Below, piece after piece: positions 8,916 through 16,881 of a stretch of DNA of 64,000 nucleotides (position 1 is the stretch's first letter; each line of letters opens with the position of its first letter). The DNA is taken from NCBI GenBank assembly GCA_964390065.1, contig CAYMGX010000001.1, positions 53,215 through 117,214 of the forward strand. The letters run 5' to 3'. This DNA is from JAAZBG01 sp964390065 (GTDB lineage: Bacteria; Fibrobacterota; Chitinivibrionia; Chitinivibrionales; Chitinispirillaceae). The translations under genes were made by a program, and so were the position numbers. The notes beneath the pieces are model-generated. The model worked only from the letters and a program-made list of their open reading frames with translations, had not been told where the DNA came from and did not search any database.

Positions 8916-9854
8916 TCATGCTTTAAGGTCGTCCGAGGTTGGTAATGAATCGATTCCGCCTCCCTTTAGTCCTTTATACTGTGCAACGCTATTTGCAAAA
9001 CGGGCCGCAGTAAATGCATCAAAACCCCGGGCAATGCAATGAAGAAAGCCGCCATTGAAAGCACTTCCGATAAGTGTGTAATCCTGAATTGATTCATCAG
9101 CTTTCTCCTGGTGTATCTCTTCCACTTTGCCATCATAGCCGACAAAACACCCATCGGGACCGGTTTTAACAACGACAATCGAAACACCCCGGTCCCATAA
9201 AAATCCGATTACATCAAGAGGTCGTTCATAACCGAATAACGCTTTGGTTTCATCCGGCGATGATGGGAAAATGACATCAATGAGTGGTAACACACCCCAT
9301 AAACACTCTTTGGCATCATCAAGAGACCAGCGCTGAAGTCTCAGGTTCGGATCATACGCTACCATTATGTCATTACTATGTGCAAAGTGAAATGCCTTGA
9401 AAATTGCATGCCGGGCAGCTTTTGAGACCGATTGAAGTTCACTTGAAGCATAAACGATTTTACAATTTTCGATAAGATCATCATAGATCATGGATGGCGT
9501 AATGTGTTCAGCGGCATTTCCAGGCCTGTGAACAAGGTATTCACGCTGATCGGGGTATCTGGTACTGGCAAAATAAATCCCGTTATATCCATGACTTGTA
9601 ATAACATGATCAATATTTATTCCCTGAGAAAGTAATCGTTCACGGATCATCGAGTGGAACGGATCACGCGCAACTGACGAAACAAATGAAACGCCTGACC
9701 CCAAACGTGCTGCAGTCGCAGCAGTGACAATATCAGCACCGCCGATATCTTTATTATATGAATTGTTCAGGCATATGTCTCCATCACACCTGAACTCAAT
9801 AAAGCATTCACCTATGACAAGCAGGTCATAGTCACGTATATGTATTGGTTTCAT
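8916..9854 (-). CDS. PfkB-family carbohydrate kinase homologue, catalytic Asp missing
   Basis: A 312-residue ribokinase/PfkB fold protein. The N-terminal substrate region (residues 10-60, with the GGA motif at 38-40) and ATP-side elements such as VVVKTGPDG (227-235) are recognisable. The second signature, normally DTTGAGDAF, reads DYTLIGSAF at 258-266. The anion-hole Gly-Ala is Leu-Ile, and the catalytic base Asp is Ser264. This predicts a protein that binds sugar or nucleoside but phosphorylates poorly or not at all. It lies 28 bases downstream of an ADP-ribosylglycohydrolase gene, like the yegU-yegV pair of Escherichia coli. Family sure, activity doubtful. Confidence 0.85.
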   Translation of the reverse strand: MKPIHIRDYDLLVIGECFIEFRCDGDICLNNSYNKDIGGADIVTAATAARLGSGVSFVSSVARDPFHSMIRERLLSQGINIDHVITSHGYNGIYFASTRYPDQREYLVHRPGNAAEHITPSMIYDDLIENCKIVYASSELQSVSKAARHAIFKAFHFAHSNDIMVAYDPNLRLQRWSLDDAKECLWGVLPLIDVIFPSSPDETKALFGYERPLDVIGFLWDRGVSIVVVKTGPDGCFVGYDGKVEEIHQEKADESIQDYTLIGSAFNGGFLHCIARGFDAFTAARFANSVAQYKGLKGGGIDSLPTSDDLKA

Positions 9855-9882
9855 TTAATTTTCCGCACACTGTATTGTGCTA

Positions 9883-10842
9883 TTAGTGGTTATATCGATT
9901 GACTATTACATCTGCGAAAGCGGATGTCAGATTGTCAATTTCTGATTTCCTGACAATTGATTTTAACCATGCTTCCGGTATGGCAGAAATGCCATGTGAA
10001 AGCCCGGCAAGACCACCGGCAACAGTTCCGGTTGTATCTGTGTCAAGACCAAGATTTACAGCTGCAAGAAGGATTTCGTTTGTCGCATCAAGACGCATAT
10101 AACACCAGATCGCAGCCTCAAGAGTGTCAACAATGTATCCGGTGGAACCAATTGCTGATTCGTCAAGACCTGGTACTTCAAAGGTGAGTACCCGCTTAAA
10201 ATGAGAAAGTTCATCTTTGTATTGAGGTTTTGAATTATAGTATTCAAGCGCTTTTGAAACAGCTTGACGAAGTGCACCATTCTTGTCGTCTGTAAAAAGA
10301 AGCTCTCGTATAAAAAGAGAATATATTCCACATCCCACACAAGATCGTGCATGAGAGTGGGTTATTGATGAAATCTCATGAATTCGTTCGAGAAATATAT
10401 CTGTAGGCTCAACATGGAAATACAGTGCTGCCGGGAGAATTCTCATAAGTGAACCATTACCGTTATCATCCTCGGATCCGCAACCGCTTTCCCGGGCACT
10501 GACACCTTCTGTTACTATTCTGTCAAGAGCCATGAATGTTGTTATCCCGGAATCAAAGACGAATCCGGCCGGAGTCCAGTGTGCCTCAAAAAGCCACCTG
10601 CAAAATGTCTCTCCAAGATTTTCAATATCATAACCCTTACAGAGGCTTTCCATGGTACAAAGGATCATTGAACTATCATCAGACCAGGTCCCCTGAGGTT
10701 GATCATACCGCCCATAGCCAAGCATGTTTTTTACTGAGCAGAGCGATAACTCGCTTCGCGGAGTAAATTCGACCGGAACTCCCAGTGCATCGCCAACAAT
10801 AGACGATGTAATGGCTGAAACGATTTTTTCTTTTAAATCCAT
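9883..10842 (-). CDS. ADP-ribosylglycohydrolase (DraG family)
   Basis: A 319-residue member of the DraG/ADP-ribosylglycohydrolase family, which uses a di-metal centre to cleave ADP-ribose from proteins or small molecules. Visible motifs are GDALGVPVEF near residue 15, WSDDSSM (metal ligands), NGNGSLMRILP, a His-rich SITHSHA segment, and the C-terminal metal motif LDTDTTGTVAGG. All expected metal ligands appear present. The ATG at 10842 is chosen because homology starts there; an in-frame ATG at 10926 would add 28 unrelated residues. It is probably co-transcribed with the PfkB-like gene that follows. The substrate cannot be told from sequence. Confidence 0.88.
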   Translation of the reverse strand: MDLKEKIVSAITSSIVGDALGVPVEFTPRSELSLCSVKNMLGYGRYDQPQGTWSDDSSMILCTMESLCKGYDIENLGETFCRWLFEAHWTPAGFVFDSGITTFMALDRIVTEGVSARESGCGSEDDNGNGSLMRILPAALYFHVEPTDIFLERIHEISSITHSHARSCVGCGIYSLFIRELLFTDDKNGALRQAVSKALEYYNSKPQYKDELSHFKRVLTFEVPGLDESAIGSTGYIVDTLEAAIWCYMRLDATNEILLAAVNLGLDTDTTGTVAGGLAGLSHGISAIPEAWLKSIVRKSEIDNLTSAFADVIVNRYNH

Positions 10843-11241
10843 GATATTCAATCTTTTTAAGTATATCAGCCAGACATTTGCCAGCTTTTTACTGTAATTT
10901 AGTACAAATAAATCATAAGAATACATTTATTCTCAAAATATTTCAATAAAATAGTACTTGCCAATTATGAGTGCAATTTTGCAACCATTTATCTAATGCA
11001 GATACAAAAATGCACAATTTTTAACTGAAATTATGATACAGAAATGGAACCTGGCTTGCAAAGACAAGAATATGAAAAAATTCATCGATTTACCAGTTTG
11101 TGAAATGTATCTTTCATAGTAATATTAATAAGTGATACCGGCTTTTGCAGTAGTATGCTAATGTATGATCAACACTACCGGTATCGAAACTCGTACATGG
11201 ATAAACAGGCACAACTTAAAAAATGGGGCAATAAAGGTGCA
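10843..11241. other. Divergent intergenic region with a sigma-54-like promoter
   Basis: About 400 bases separate the leftward DraG gene and rightward pdxB. At 11045-11060, TGGAACCTGGCTTGCA matches the sigma-54 pattern (GG and GC ten bases apart, TTGCA at -12) with one mismatch at the -24 side. It points towards pdxB, about 180 bases upstream of its start. Nothing else in the region looks coding. Confidence 0.35.
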
Positions 11242-12393
11242 ATGAGTACAGAAACAACACATAAAATTATTGCTGACGAAAACATTCCACTTGTGAAAGA
11301 TGCATTTTCGGAATTCGGAGAAGTTGCAACAGTTGCGGGACGGGAAATTACTAAAGAGATGCTCGCAGATGTATCAATGCTGCTTGTGAGATCAATTACA
11401 AATGTGAACCGGGAACTTCTTGAAAACACACCGGTCACATTTGTTGCGACTGCGACTATTGGGACAGATCATGTTGATTTAAACTATCTGCGGGACAATA
11501 ACATCGGTTTCGCCTATGCACCGGCATCAAATGCAGATTCTGTTGCGCAGTATGTTACGGCAGCGATGTTGACACTCGCTAAAAAACGTAATGTAAAATT
11601 ATCAGATCTGACACTCGGTATCATCGGTGTTGGTAATGTCGGGAGTCGTGTATACAAGTCAGCCGGGTTGCTTGGTATTAAATGTCTGCTTAATGATCCA
11701 CCAAAGAAAAGATTGACACAAAGCGATATCTACGTACCGCTTGACACCGTACTAAGCAGTGCCGATATCATTACGGTGCATGTACCGTTAATTACGCAGG
11801 GTGAAGATCTTACCTATAAAATGATCAACCATGATTTTCTGACTAAGGTCAAAGATGGAGTGATCCTGATTAATACAAGCCGTGGAAAAGTCGTTGATGA
11901 AAAAAGTGTCAGGGCATTCCGGAATAAACTTGGCGGGCTTGTGCTTGATGTCTGGGAGGATGAACCCGGAATTAATATAGAGACATTGAAAATAACCGAT
12001 ATCGGTACATCACATATTGCAGGATACTCCTATGATGGAAAGTTACGCGGAACACAGATGATCTGCGACGCAGCCTGTGCCTTCTTTTTTCGTCAACCAT
12101 CCTGGCACATTCCAGATTCTATAACTACTGAAATTACAGGAACCATTGATATTTCACAATCAAAGAATCCGGTGTATGATGCAGTTTTGAATGCGTATCC
12201 GATCATGAAGGATGATGCTGCATTGAGAAAGATTGCGGAAAAGGAAACCAAAGAGGAACAGGAGAAGTTTTTTGATGAATTACGGAAAAAGTATCCGCGT
12301 CGTGATGAGTTTCCTCACTATACTGTAAAATGCAAAAAAGAACAGAGTAGTGACGCACTTCTCCTATCACATCTCGGATTTAACATTGGTTGA
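11242..12393 (+). CDS. pdxB: 4-phosphoerythronate dehydrogenase
   Basis: NAD-dependent D-2-hydroxyacid dehydrogenase family enzyme of the DXP-dependent pyridoxal phosphate pathway, oxidising 4-phospho-D-erythronate. From ATG 11242 it has 383 residues, the usual PdxB length. Motifs include the start IIADENIPL, ATIGTDHVD, the NAD loop GIIGVGNVGSR, INTSRGKVVDE, the Glu of DVWEDEP, and the PdxB-specific HIAGYSYDGKLRGT with catalytic His. An upstream in-frame start at 11155 would add 29 residues without homology. AAAGG precedes 11242. No other vitamin B6 gene is in the window. Confidence 0.9.
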   Translation: MSTETTHKIIADENIPLVKDAFSEFGEVATVAGREITKEMLADVSMLLVRSITNVNRELLENTPVTFVATATIGTDHVDLNYLRDNNIGFAYAPASNADSVAQYVTAAMLTLAKKRNVKLSDLTLGIIGVGNVGSRVYKSAGLLGIKCLLNDPPKKRLTQSDIYVPLDTVLSSADIITVHVPLITQGEDLTYKMINHDFLTKVKDGVILINTSRGKVVDEKSVRAFRNKLGGLVLDVWEDEPGINIETLKITDIGTSHIAGYSYDGKLRGTQMICDAACAFFFRQPSWHIPDSITTEITGTIDISQSKNPVYDAVLNAYPIMKDDAALRKIAEKETKEEQEKFFDELRKKYPRRDEFPHYTVKCKKEQSSDALLLSHLGFNIG

Positions 12394-12454
12394 TACTCCA
12401 AATGCCAGATGCGGCATGGGCTCATATTTTTGAACTTAGAACTTATGTCCACGT

Positions 12455-12488
12455 TTTTTTAATAAACGTCATTTTTTTTATTAAAAAA
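12455..12488. repeat. AT-only inverted repeat between pdxB and GH8 gene
   Basis: TTTTTTAATAAA and TTTATTAAAAAA form 12-bp arms around a 10-base loop. It could be a weak terminator for pdxB or an AT-rich binding site upstream of the GH8 gene. Confidence 0.35.
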
Positions 12489-12564
12489 TGCACGTTATCA
12501 ATTGTTGTAAATATATCTGATTGCATTGTGTAACTATTATTGCTTCACAATTAAGTGTCATATC

Positions 12565-12589
12565 TTGTTCCAGTGGTGAACAATTTTTT
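12565..12589 (+). terminator. Candidate Rho-independent terminator
   Basis: TTGTTC, a 7-base loop and GAACAA are followed at once by six T residues. The stem is only 6 bp and lies about 170 bases after the pdxB stop, so confidence is modest. Confidence 0.4.
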
Positions 12590-12615
12590 GTAAAAACGTA
12601 CAAATACATTATATT
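12588..12615 (+). promoter_or_regulatory. Candidate sigma-70-type promoter for GH8 gene
   Basis: TTGTAA at 12588-12593 and TATATT at 12610-12615 are separated by 16 bases, placing a start site near 12622, about 50 bases before the GTG start of the GH8 gene. It overlaps the T tract of the terminator candidate. Confidence 0.35.
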
Positions 12616-12674
12616 ATTAAATGTATTGGTTCACTGACATTCATATAAATCAATTTGTTGTAAAGGGTTTTCCG

Positions 12675-15107
12675 GTGATTAAAAAAATAATGTATGTTTC
12701 AATTGTCAGCATTGTGCTTTGTTGCAATAGTGTATACGCAGAACTTCTCCCTGTTACGTCATCGTTACCAAGAGTCTCGAAATCATACGACTCCATTATC
12801 CTGAAAACCTGGCAGGGAATAAAAAAACGCAATATCGATCCTTACAGTGTAAAACTGATCCACCGCCCCAAATCGGAGTTTCCCCATGATGCCGTTTCTG
12901 AAGGTGCCGGCTATGGAATGCTATGGGCGCTCTATTGCAATGATCAGGAGTATTTTAATAAAATCTGGTTTGCAGCTGAACAGTATATGTGGGCAGGAGA
13001 ATTTTACAATTGGCGCGTTGACGTAAATGGAAAAGTGGAGGGAACCGGTGCAGCGACTGACGCAGAGGAAGATATTGCAATAGCACTGATCTTTGCAGAT
13101 CTGCTTGTGAAGAAAAATATATGGACATTAACAAACAAAACACCGTCAGGAACAACCTATGATGTCCGCGCACGATCAATTCTTGAAAGCATAAAACGAA
13201 ACATGCTTGAAGAATCCCATTTGCGTCCCGGTGCAGGGTGGGGCGGGGCTGCATTTGTTAATCCCGGCTATTTTGCACCTGCATGGTATAAAGTTTTTGC
13301 AGAGTACGATTCAGGTTCAAAATCAACCTGGGAAAACCTTATTAATCAATGTTATCAAACGATTAATCTCTCGCCGGGATTTTCAAGGGGTCTTATACCG
13401 GATTGGTTGAAACCTGATGGTCAGTATAATGAGTCACCGCTTGGGTACAATCCTACCGGTGATGGAAGATGGCTTTACAAAGATGCTATCCGTGTTTACT
13501 GGCGTCTGGCAACGGATTATCTCTGGTACAATGAGTCGAGAGCAAAACCATTTTTACAGAATGCGATGAAATTCATTGTTGATCCGTCAAGGGCTAATTT
13601 TTACCAGATGGACGGTAGTCTTGTAAACGGAACGTATAAGCTGGGCAACGACGTCGAACGGCCTCGTACTGAACATAGTCATCTGACAATAAGTATGTGG
13701 GCATGTGCATCAATGGTTTCAGGTCCTGATGAAGCCGAAAAATACAGTGATGAGCTGTTAAAATATTACGATGGGACGGATTACTGGGGGAAAGCAACAG
13801 ACTCCGGAAATGAAGATACGTTGCATAATGAGATGTATTTCGATCAGTTTCTTGCATTCTTTGGTGCATCACTGATTTCCGGAATTTTTACAAATATCTG
13901 GGATGACATGAAAAATCCTGAGATTACAGTACCACTCGATTGGAAAACAAAACCATCACTGAGTACTGAAACTGTAAATGCTGATAATGGTCCGCTGAAA
14001 ATCACCGGTGAACTTAACAGACCGGTACGATGGTCGGTTGTGCTTAAAAACAGGGATAATCCAGATGAATCGGTTACTTTTTCTGATAACAGCAGCAGGA
14101 TCGATATTGCATGGTATGGTTTGTCGGGTACCGGAAAGGCCATGACACAAGGCTTTTATGATGTTACAGTGACTGCAAATGGGCTTACCATGCCAACTAC
14201 CTTTACATTTTCTCTTGGAAAATCAATATCGCTTCTTGTAAATGACCGGCTTATCGTTGACGATTTCAGAGATGATGATTTACAACCGTTTTTCGGGAAT
14301 ATCTGGACAAGTTATCTTGACAGTCATGATGGAAAAAACGGCGCATCATCGGTAAAGAAATTAGCTGTTGAGTCAAACGGAAATCAGAAACAGCTTGTCT
14401 GGAGTTATTTGTTGAACGCAGGAAATCTCGGTTATGACCCTTACGCTGCAGTTGAATTGAGCCTCGTAAAGAATGGCAGCCTGTTTAACATGACCGGCGT
14501 GGATACGATTATTCTTACTGCATCTGCAAACAGGGATCTTGGTGTTTCGTTTCAGGTGGTCACGGATGATATTGTCAAGTCGGGGACATTCAGTTTTTAT
14601 GACGACTCTCTCTATCTGACAACATCACCGAAAGAGTTCAGAATTACTGTTACTGAGCTGAGTCAGCGTTTTGGCGGAGATATGAAATTCGACCCGACAA
14701 AGGTCACCGCGATCAGGATACAGGTACAGCAGAAAACCGGTTCTGAAGGTACCATAACTCTCAATAGCATTCAGTTAGCAGGTAATCTTGAATCATTGTA
14801 TACTGCTCCAACGGAATATATTGCCAAAAGTATGGTCACCAAACGAAATGCACGAAGTATAAATAGATATTTTGGTACTATCGGTCACAGCACCGGTCAC
14901 ATAAAAATTTCCTTAAAAAAACAGTTTACAGGGAACATACAGATCGTTAATAACCTTGGGCGTCAGGTTTACCGTAAACACTGTATAAATACAAATACAC
15001 TTTTAATCGATGCAACTGCGGTTTGTATAACCAAAGGATATTATTTTATAGCCATTTCTTCACAGGATGGTTATTCTGAATCTATACCTTTGTGTTTTGT
15101 AAAGTAA
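12675..15107 (+). CDS. Secreted GH8 endoglucanase with CBM-like and C-terminal sorting domains
   Basis: An extracellular enzyme of glycoside hydrolase family 8 (endo-beta-1,4-glucanase, chitosanase or reducing-end xylanase). The GTG at 12675 is chosen because AAGGG lies 7 bases upstream and it begins a signal peptide (KKIMYVSIVSIVLCCNSVYA). The catalytic domain spans about 30-420, with proton-donor Glu76 in SEGAGYGM and the ATDAEED motif near 129-133. An Ig/CIA-like stretch (about 440-530) precedes a CBM11-like domain (about 540-715, VDDFRDDD). The last 65 residues (NIQIVNNLGRQVY, GYYFIAI) resemble a type IX sorting or anchoring domain. The exact substrate is not fixed by sequence. Confidence 0.9.
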   Translation: MIKKIMYVSIVSIVLCCNSVYAELLPVTSSLPRVSKSYDSIILKTWQGIKKRNIDPYSVKLIHRPKSEFPHDAVSEGAGYGMLWALYCNDQEYFNKIWFAAEQYMWAGEFYNWRVDVNGKVEGTGAATDAEEDIAIALIFADLLVKKNIWTLTNKTPSGTTYDVRARSILESIKRNMLEESHLRPGAGWGGAAFVNPGYFAPAWYKVFAEYDSGSKSTWENLINQCYQTINLSPGFSRGLIPDWLKPDGQYNESPLGYNPTGDGRWLYKDAIRVYWRLATDYLWYNESRAKPFLQNAMKFIVDPSRANFYQMDGSLVNGTYKLGNDVERPRTEHSHLTISMWACASMVSGPDEAEKYSDELLKYYDGTDYWGKATDSGNEDTLHNEMYFDQFLAFFGASLISGIFTNIWDDMKNPEITVPLDWKTKPSLSTETVNADNGPLKITGELNRPVRWSVVLKNRDNPDESVTFSDNSSRIDIAWYGLSGTGKAMTQGFYDVTVTANGLTMPTTFTFSLGKSISLLVNDRLIVDDFRDDDLQPFFGNIWTSYLDSHDGKNGASSVKKLAVESNGNQKQLVWSYLLNAGNLGYDPYAAVELSLVKNGSLFNMTGVDTIILTASANRDLGVSFQVVTDDIVKSGTFSFYDDSLYLTTSPKEFRITVTELSQRFGGDMKFDPTKVTAIRIQVQQKTGSEGTITLNSIQLAGNLESLYTAPTEYIAKSMVTKRNARSINRYFGTIGHSTGHIKISLKKQFTGNIQIVNNLGRQVYRKHCINTNTLLIDATAVCITKGYYFIAISSQDGYSESIPLCFVK

Positions 15108-15179
15108 TAGTTGAACCGGTTTTGACGCGAACGAGGTATACACTGGTAAAAAAACGTTGTTGTGTCTGGAAAAATAGGG

Positions 15180-15216
15180 TATTTGCAGTCATATGATGAC
15201 TATGTGACTGCAAATA
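15180..15216. terminator. Hairpin between convergent GH8 and FmdB-like genes
   Basis: TATTTGCAGTCA and TGACTGCAAATA form a perfect 12-bp stem with a 13-base loop, midway between two convergent stops. It has no strong T tract, so it may end transcripts inefficiently in both directions. Confidence 0.5.
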
Positions 15217-15230
15217 AATAGTAAAGCCGC

Positions 15231-15470
15231 TTAATGACCATGTCCGCCGCAACAACCGCCGCCTGATGCAGCACAGGATGTCGCGCTTGCGCAGGATGTA
15301 CCGCATGGGCCCATTGATTTACCCATACTGATAGAACCGACAGCAGACATAAGTTTCTCTGTTTGCGTGGATTTGCATGATGGACAGGGGATCGCCTTGT
15401 TACGATCGCCGCTTACCAGTTCCTCAAATTTATTTCCGCATTTTGTGCATTTATATTCAAATATCGGCAT
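15231..15470 (-). CDS. FmdB-family zinc-ribbon protein
   Basis: A 79-residue protein. The opening MPIFEYKCTKCGNKFEEL with CxxC at Cys8/Cys11, followed by CPSC near 29-32, is the FmdB regulatory-type zinc ribbon. The tail is extreme: a Cys/Gly/His-rich segment (CGTSCASATSCAASGGGCCG, ending HGH) with seven further cysteines, likely able to bind additional metal. Family members occur next to many genes, and their function is largely unknown (putative regulators). It is followed leftward by the hairpin at 15180-15216. Confidence 0.85.
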   Translation of the reverse strand: MPIFEYKCTKCGNKFEELVSGDRNKAIPCPSCKSTQTEKLMSAVGSISMGKSMGPCGTSCASATSCAASGGGCCGGHGH

Positions 15471-15578
15471 AATTTAGTCCTTTTCTTTCTCTGTGTACTC
15501 TGTGGTTAATTCTAAAGTTTTGTTCTACTAAAAATATTATTTAAAGCTTAAACAGGCAAGTGTTATATAATCCAATAC

Positions 15579-16742
15579 TCAAACACTCCACACATCTTTA
15601 CATATCGCAAGTATTGATGTAATCCTGTTATCATAGGTATGCAGTTCAAGCACCTTCTTTTGTGCTCGTGCAGCAATCGCTTTGCGTTCATCTTCATGGA
15701 TTGTATAAAATTCAGCTTTGTCAATACAATCATTCAGCGATGTAACCTCGACAAGTTCCTGGTCGCTCCCACCAAGAGAGAAATAGCTGCTGTTTAATTC
15801 GCGTTTGTCAGTAAGCAGAAACGCACCACACGCGGCACAGTCAAATACCCGCTGTGTAAATGATGTCCTGATCTGGATGCGGTTGATATTCAGATTCACC
15901 TTTGTCGCAGTATAACACTTGTAAAGAGTGGTGTAGTAGCAGGCTTCAGCCGATACCCGCGATTGTTTGATAAAATGCTCCCAGTCGCCATCACCGAAGC
16001 AGACAAAACGCTCTTTGAAATGCTCTGATACTGCCACTACATAATCCCGGCGATAGAAGTATCCGCATAACCATTCAAGAAGAAAGATCGTTTCGTTTAC
16101 GTCAAGTGATACTTTGTCAGCCCATTGAGTCTTTATGTCAAGAAGGTGCTGATGAATATCGGTTTGAGGATTTGAATAATACTGTTTCTTAAGTGATGCA
16201 ACAAGGGGGAGCAGCTTGTTGATTTCGTTAACCCGGTGTTCGGTCATGATAGAATCAATAAATTGACTACTTGAATTGCCGGTAAAGGAGACATCATAAA
16301 GAAACCCGGTATCTTCTGCTTTCGGAAAGAATGACGGATCTGTTGCAAGCGGCATAAAAAACGTCTGACATCCGTGTGCTTGCAGTATGTCAACAAATGA
16401 GCGCTCAGATACAAGATAGATAATGTGCGGATCTGTCAGCAGCACTCTTCCCGAAAAGATCTCCTCATATAAAGGATAGTCATGAAACCAGTTGACAATA
16501 AAGCACCCCCGTTTAATGAGCTCTGTTATAAATATGCCCTCTTTGTCTGTACCGGCGTCATTGATAATTACAACAAGTGCCGGAAGTACCGACGGCATGC
16601 CATCAAGTGCAGAAACGATTGTATCCTGATCCGGATTGAGCGGCATCGATAGTGTGGTGACCGTGAGATCTGCACGCTTCCTGAGTGCATTTTCGACTTC
16701 GTTTGTGAGAAATGTGTGGGAGCGTATGAAGAGTATGTTCAT
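15579..16742 (-). CDS. CgeB-like glycosyltransferase
   Basis: A 387-residue GT-B-type protein of the CgeB/glycosyl-transferase group 1 kind. The N-terminal half has NILFIRSHTFL (2-12) and VVIINDAGTD followed by NWFHDYPLYEE. The C-terminal half has SFTQRVFDCAACGAFLLTD and the end helix HTYDNRI, typical of the nucleotide-sugar side of CgeB-like enzymes. A paralogue with the same motifs is at about 57031-58188. In flagellated bacteria such genes often modify flagellin or other surface proteins; here that is inference. The substrate is unknown. Confidence 0.8.
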   Translation of the reverse strand: MNILFIRSHTFLTNEVENALRKRADLTVTTLSMPLNPDQDTIVSALDGMPSVLPALVVIINDAGTDKEGIFITELIKRGCFIVNWFHDYPLYEEIFSGRVLLTDPHIIYLVSERSFVDILQAHGCQTFFMPLATDPSFFPKAEDTGFLYDVSFTGNSSSQFIDSIMTEHRVNEINKLLPLVASLKKQYYSNPQTDIHQHLLDIKTQWADKVSLDVNETIFLLEWLCGYFYRRDYVVAVSEHFKERFVCFGDGDWEHFIKQSRVSAEACYYTTLYKCYTATKVNLNINRIQIRTSFTQRVFDCAACGAFLLTDKRELNSSYFSLGGSDQELVEVTSLNDCIDKAEFYTIHEDERKAIAARAQKKVLELHTYDNRITSILAICKDVWSV

Positions 16743-16812
16743 AAGATTTATTCAAATCAGATAGGATTGCTCAACCTTCTTTTCCCTTTTTGTTACGATT
16801 AACAAATCAATA

Positions 16813-16863
16813 GCGCCTTCCCGCGAGAGAAAACACGTTGCCTTGAACGCGGGAGGGAGGCGC
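16813..16863. repeat. GC-rich imperfect hairpin downstream of chemotaxis receptor gene
   Basis: GCGCCTTCCCGCG pairs imperfectly with CGCGGGAGGGAGGCGC (extra bases on one side) across a 22-base loop. It lies just after the stop of the leftward receptor gene and is much more GC-rich than its surroundings. No T tract follows on either strand; an attenuator, RNA-processing site or repeat copy are the options. Confidence 0.4.
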
Positions 16864-16881
16864 ATGGATAGATAGTGTTAC

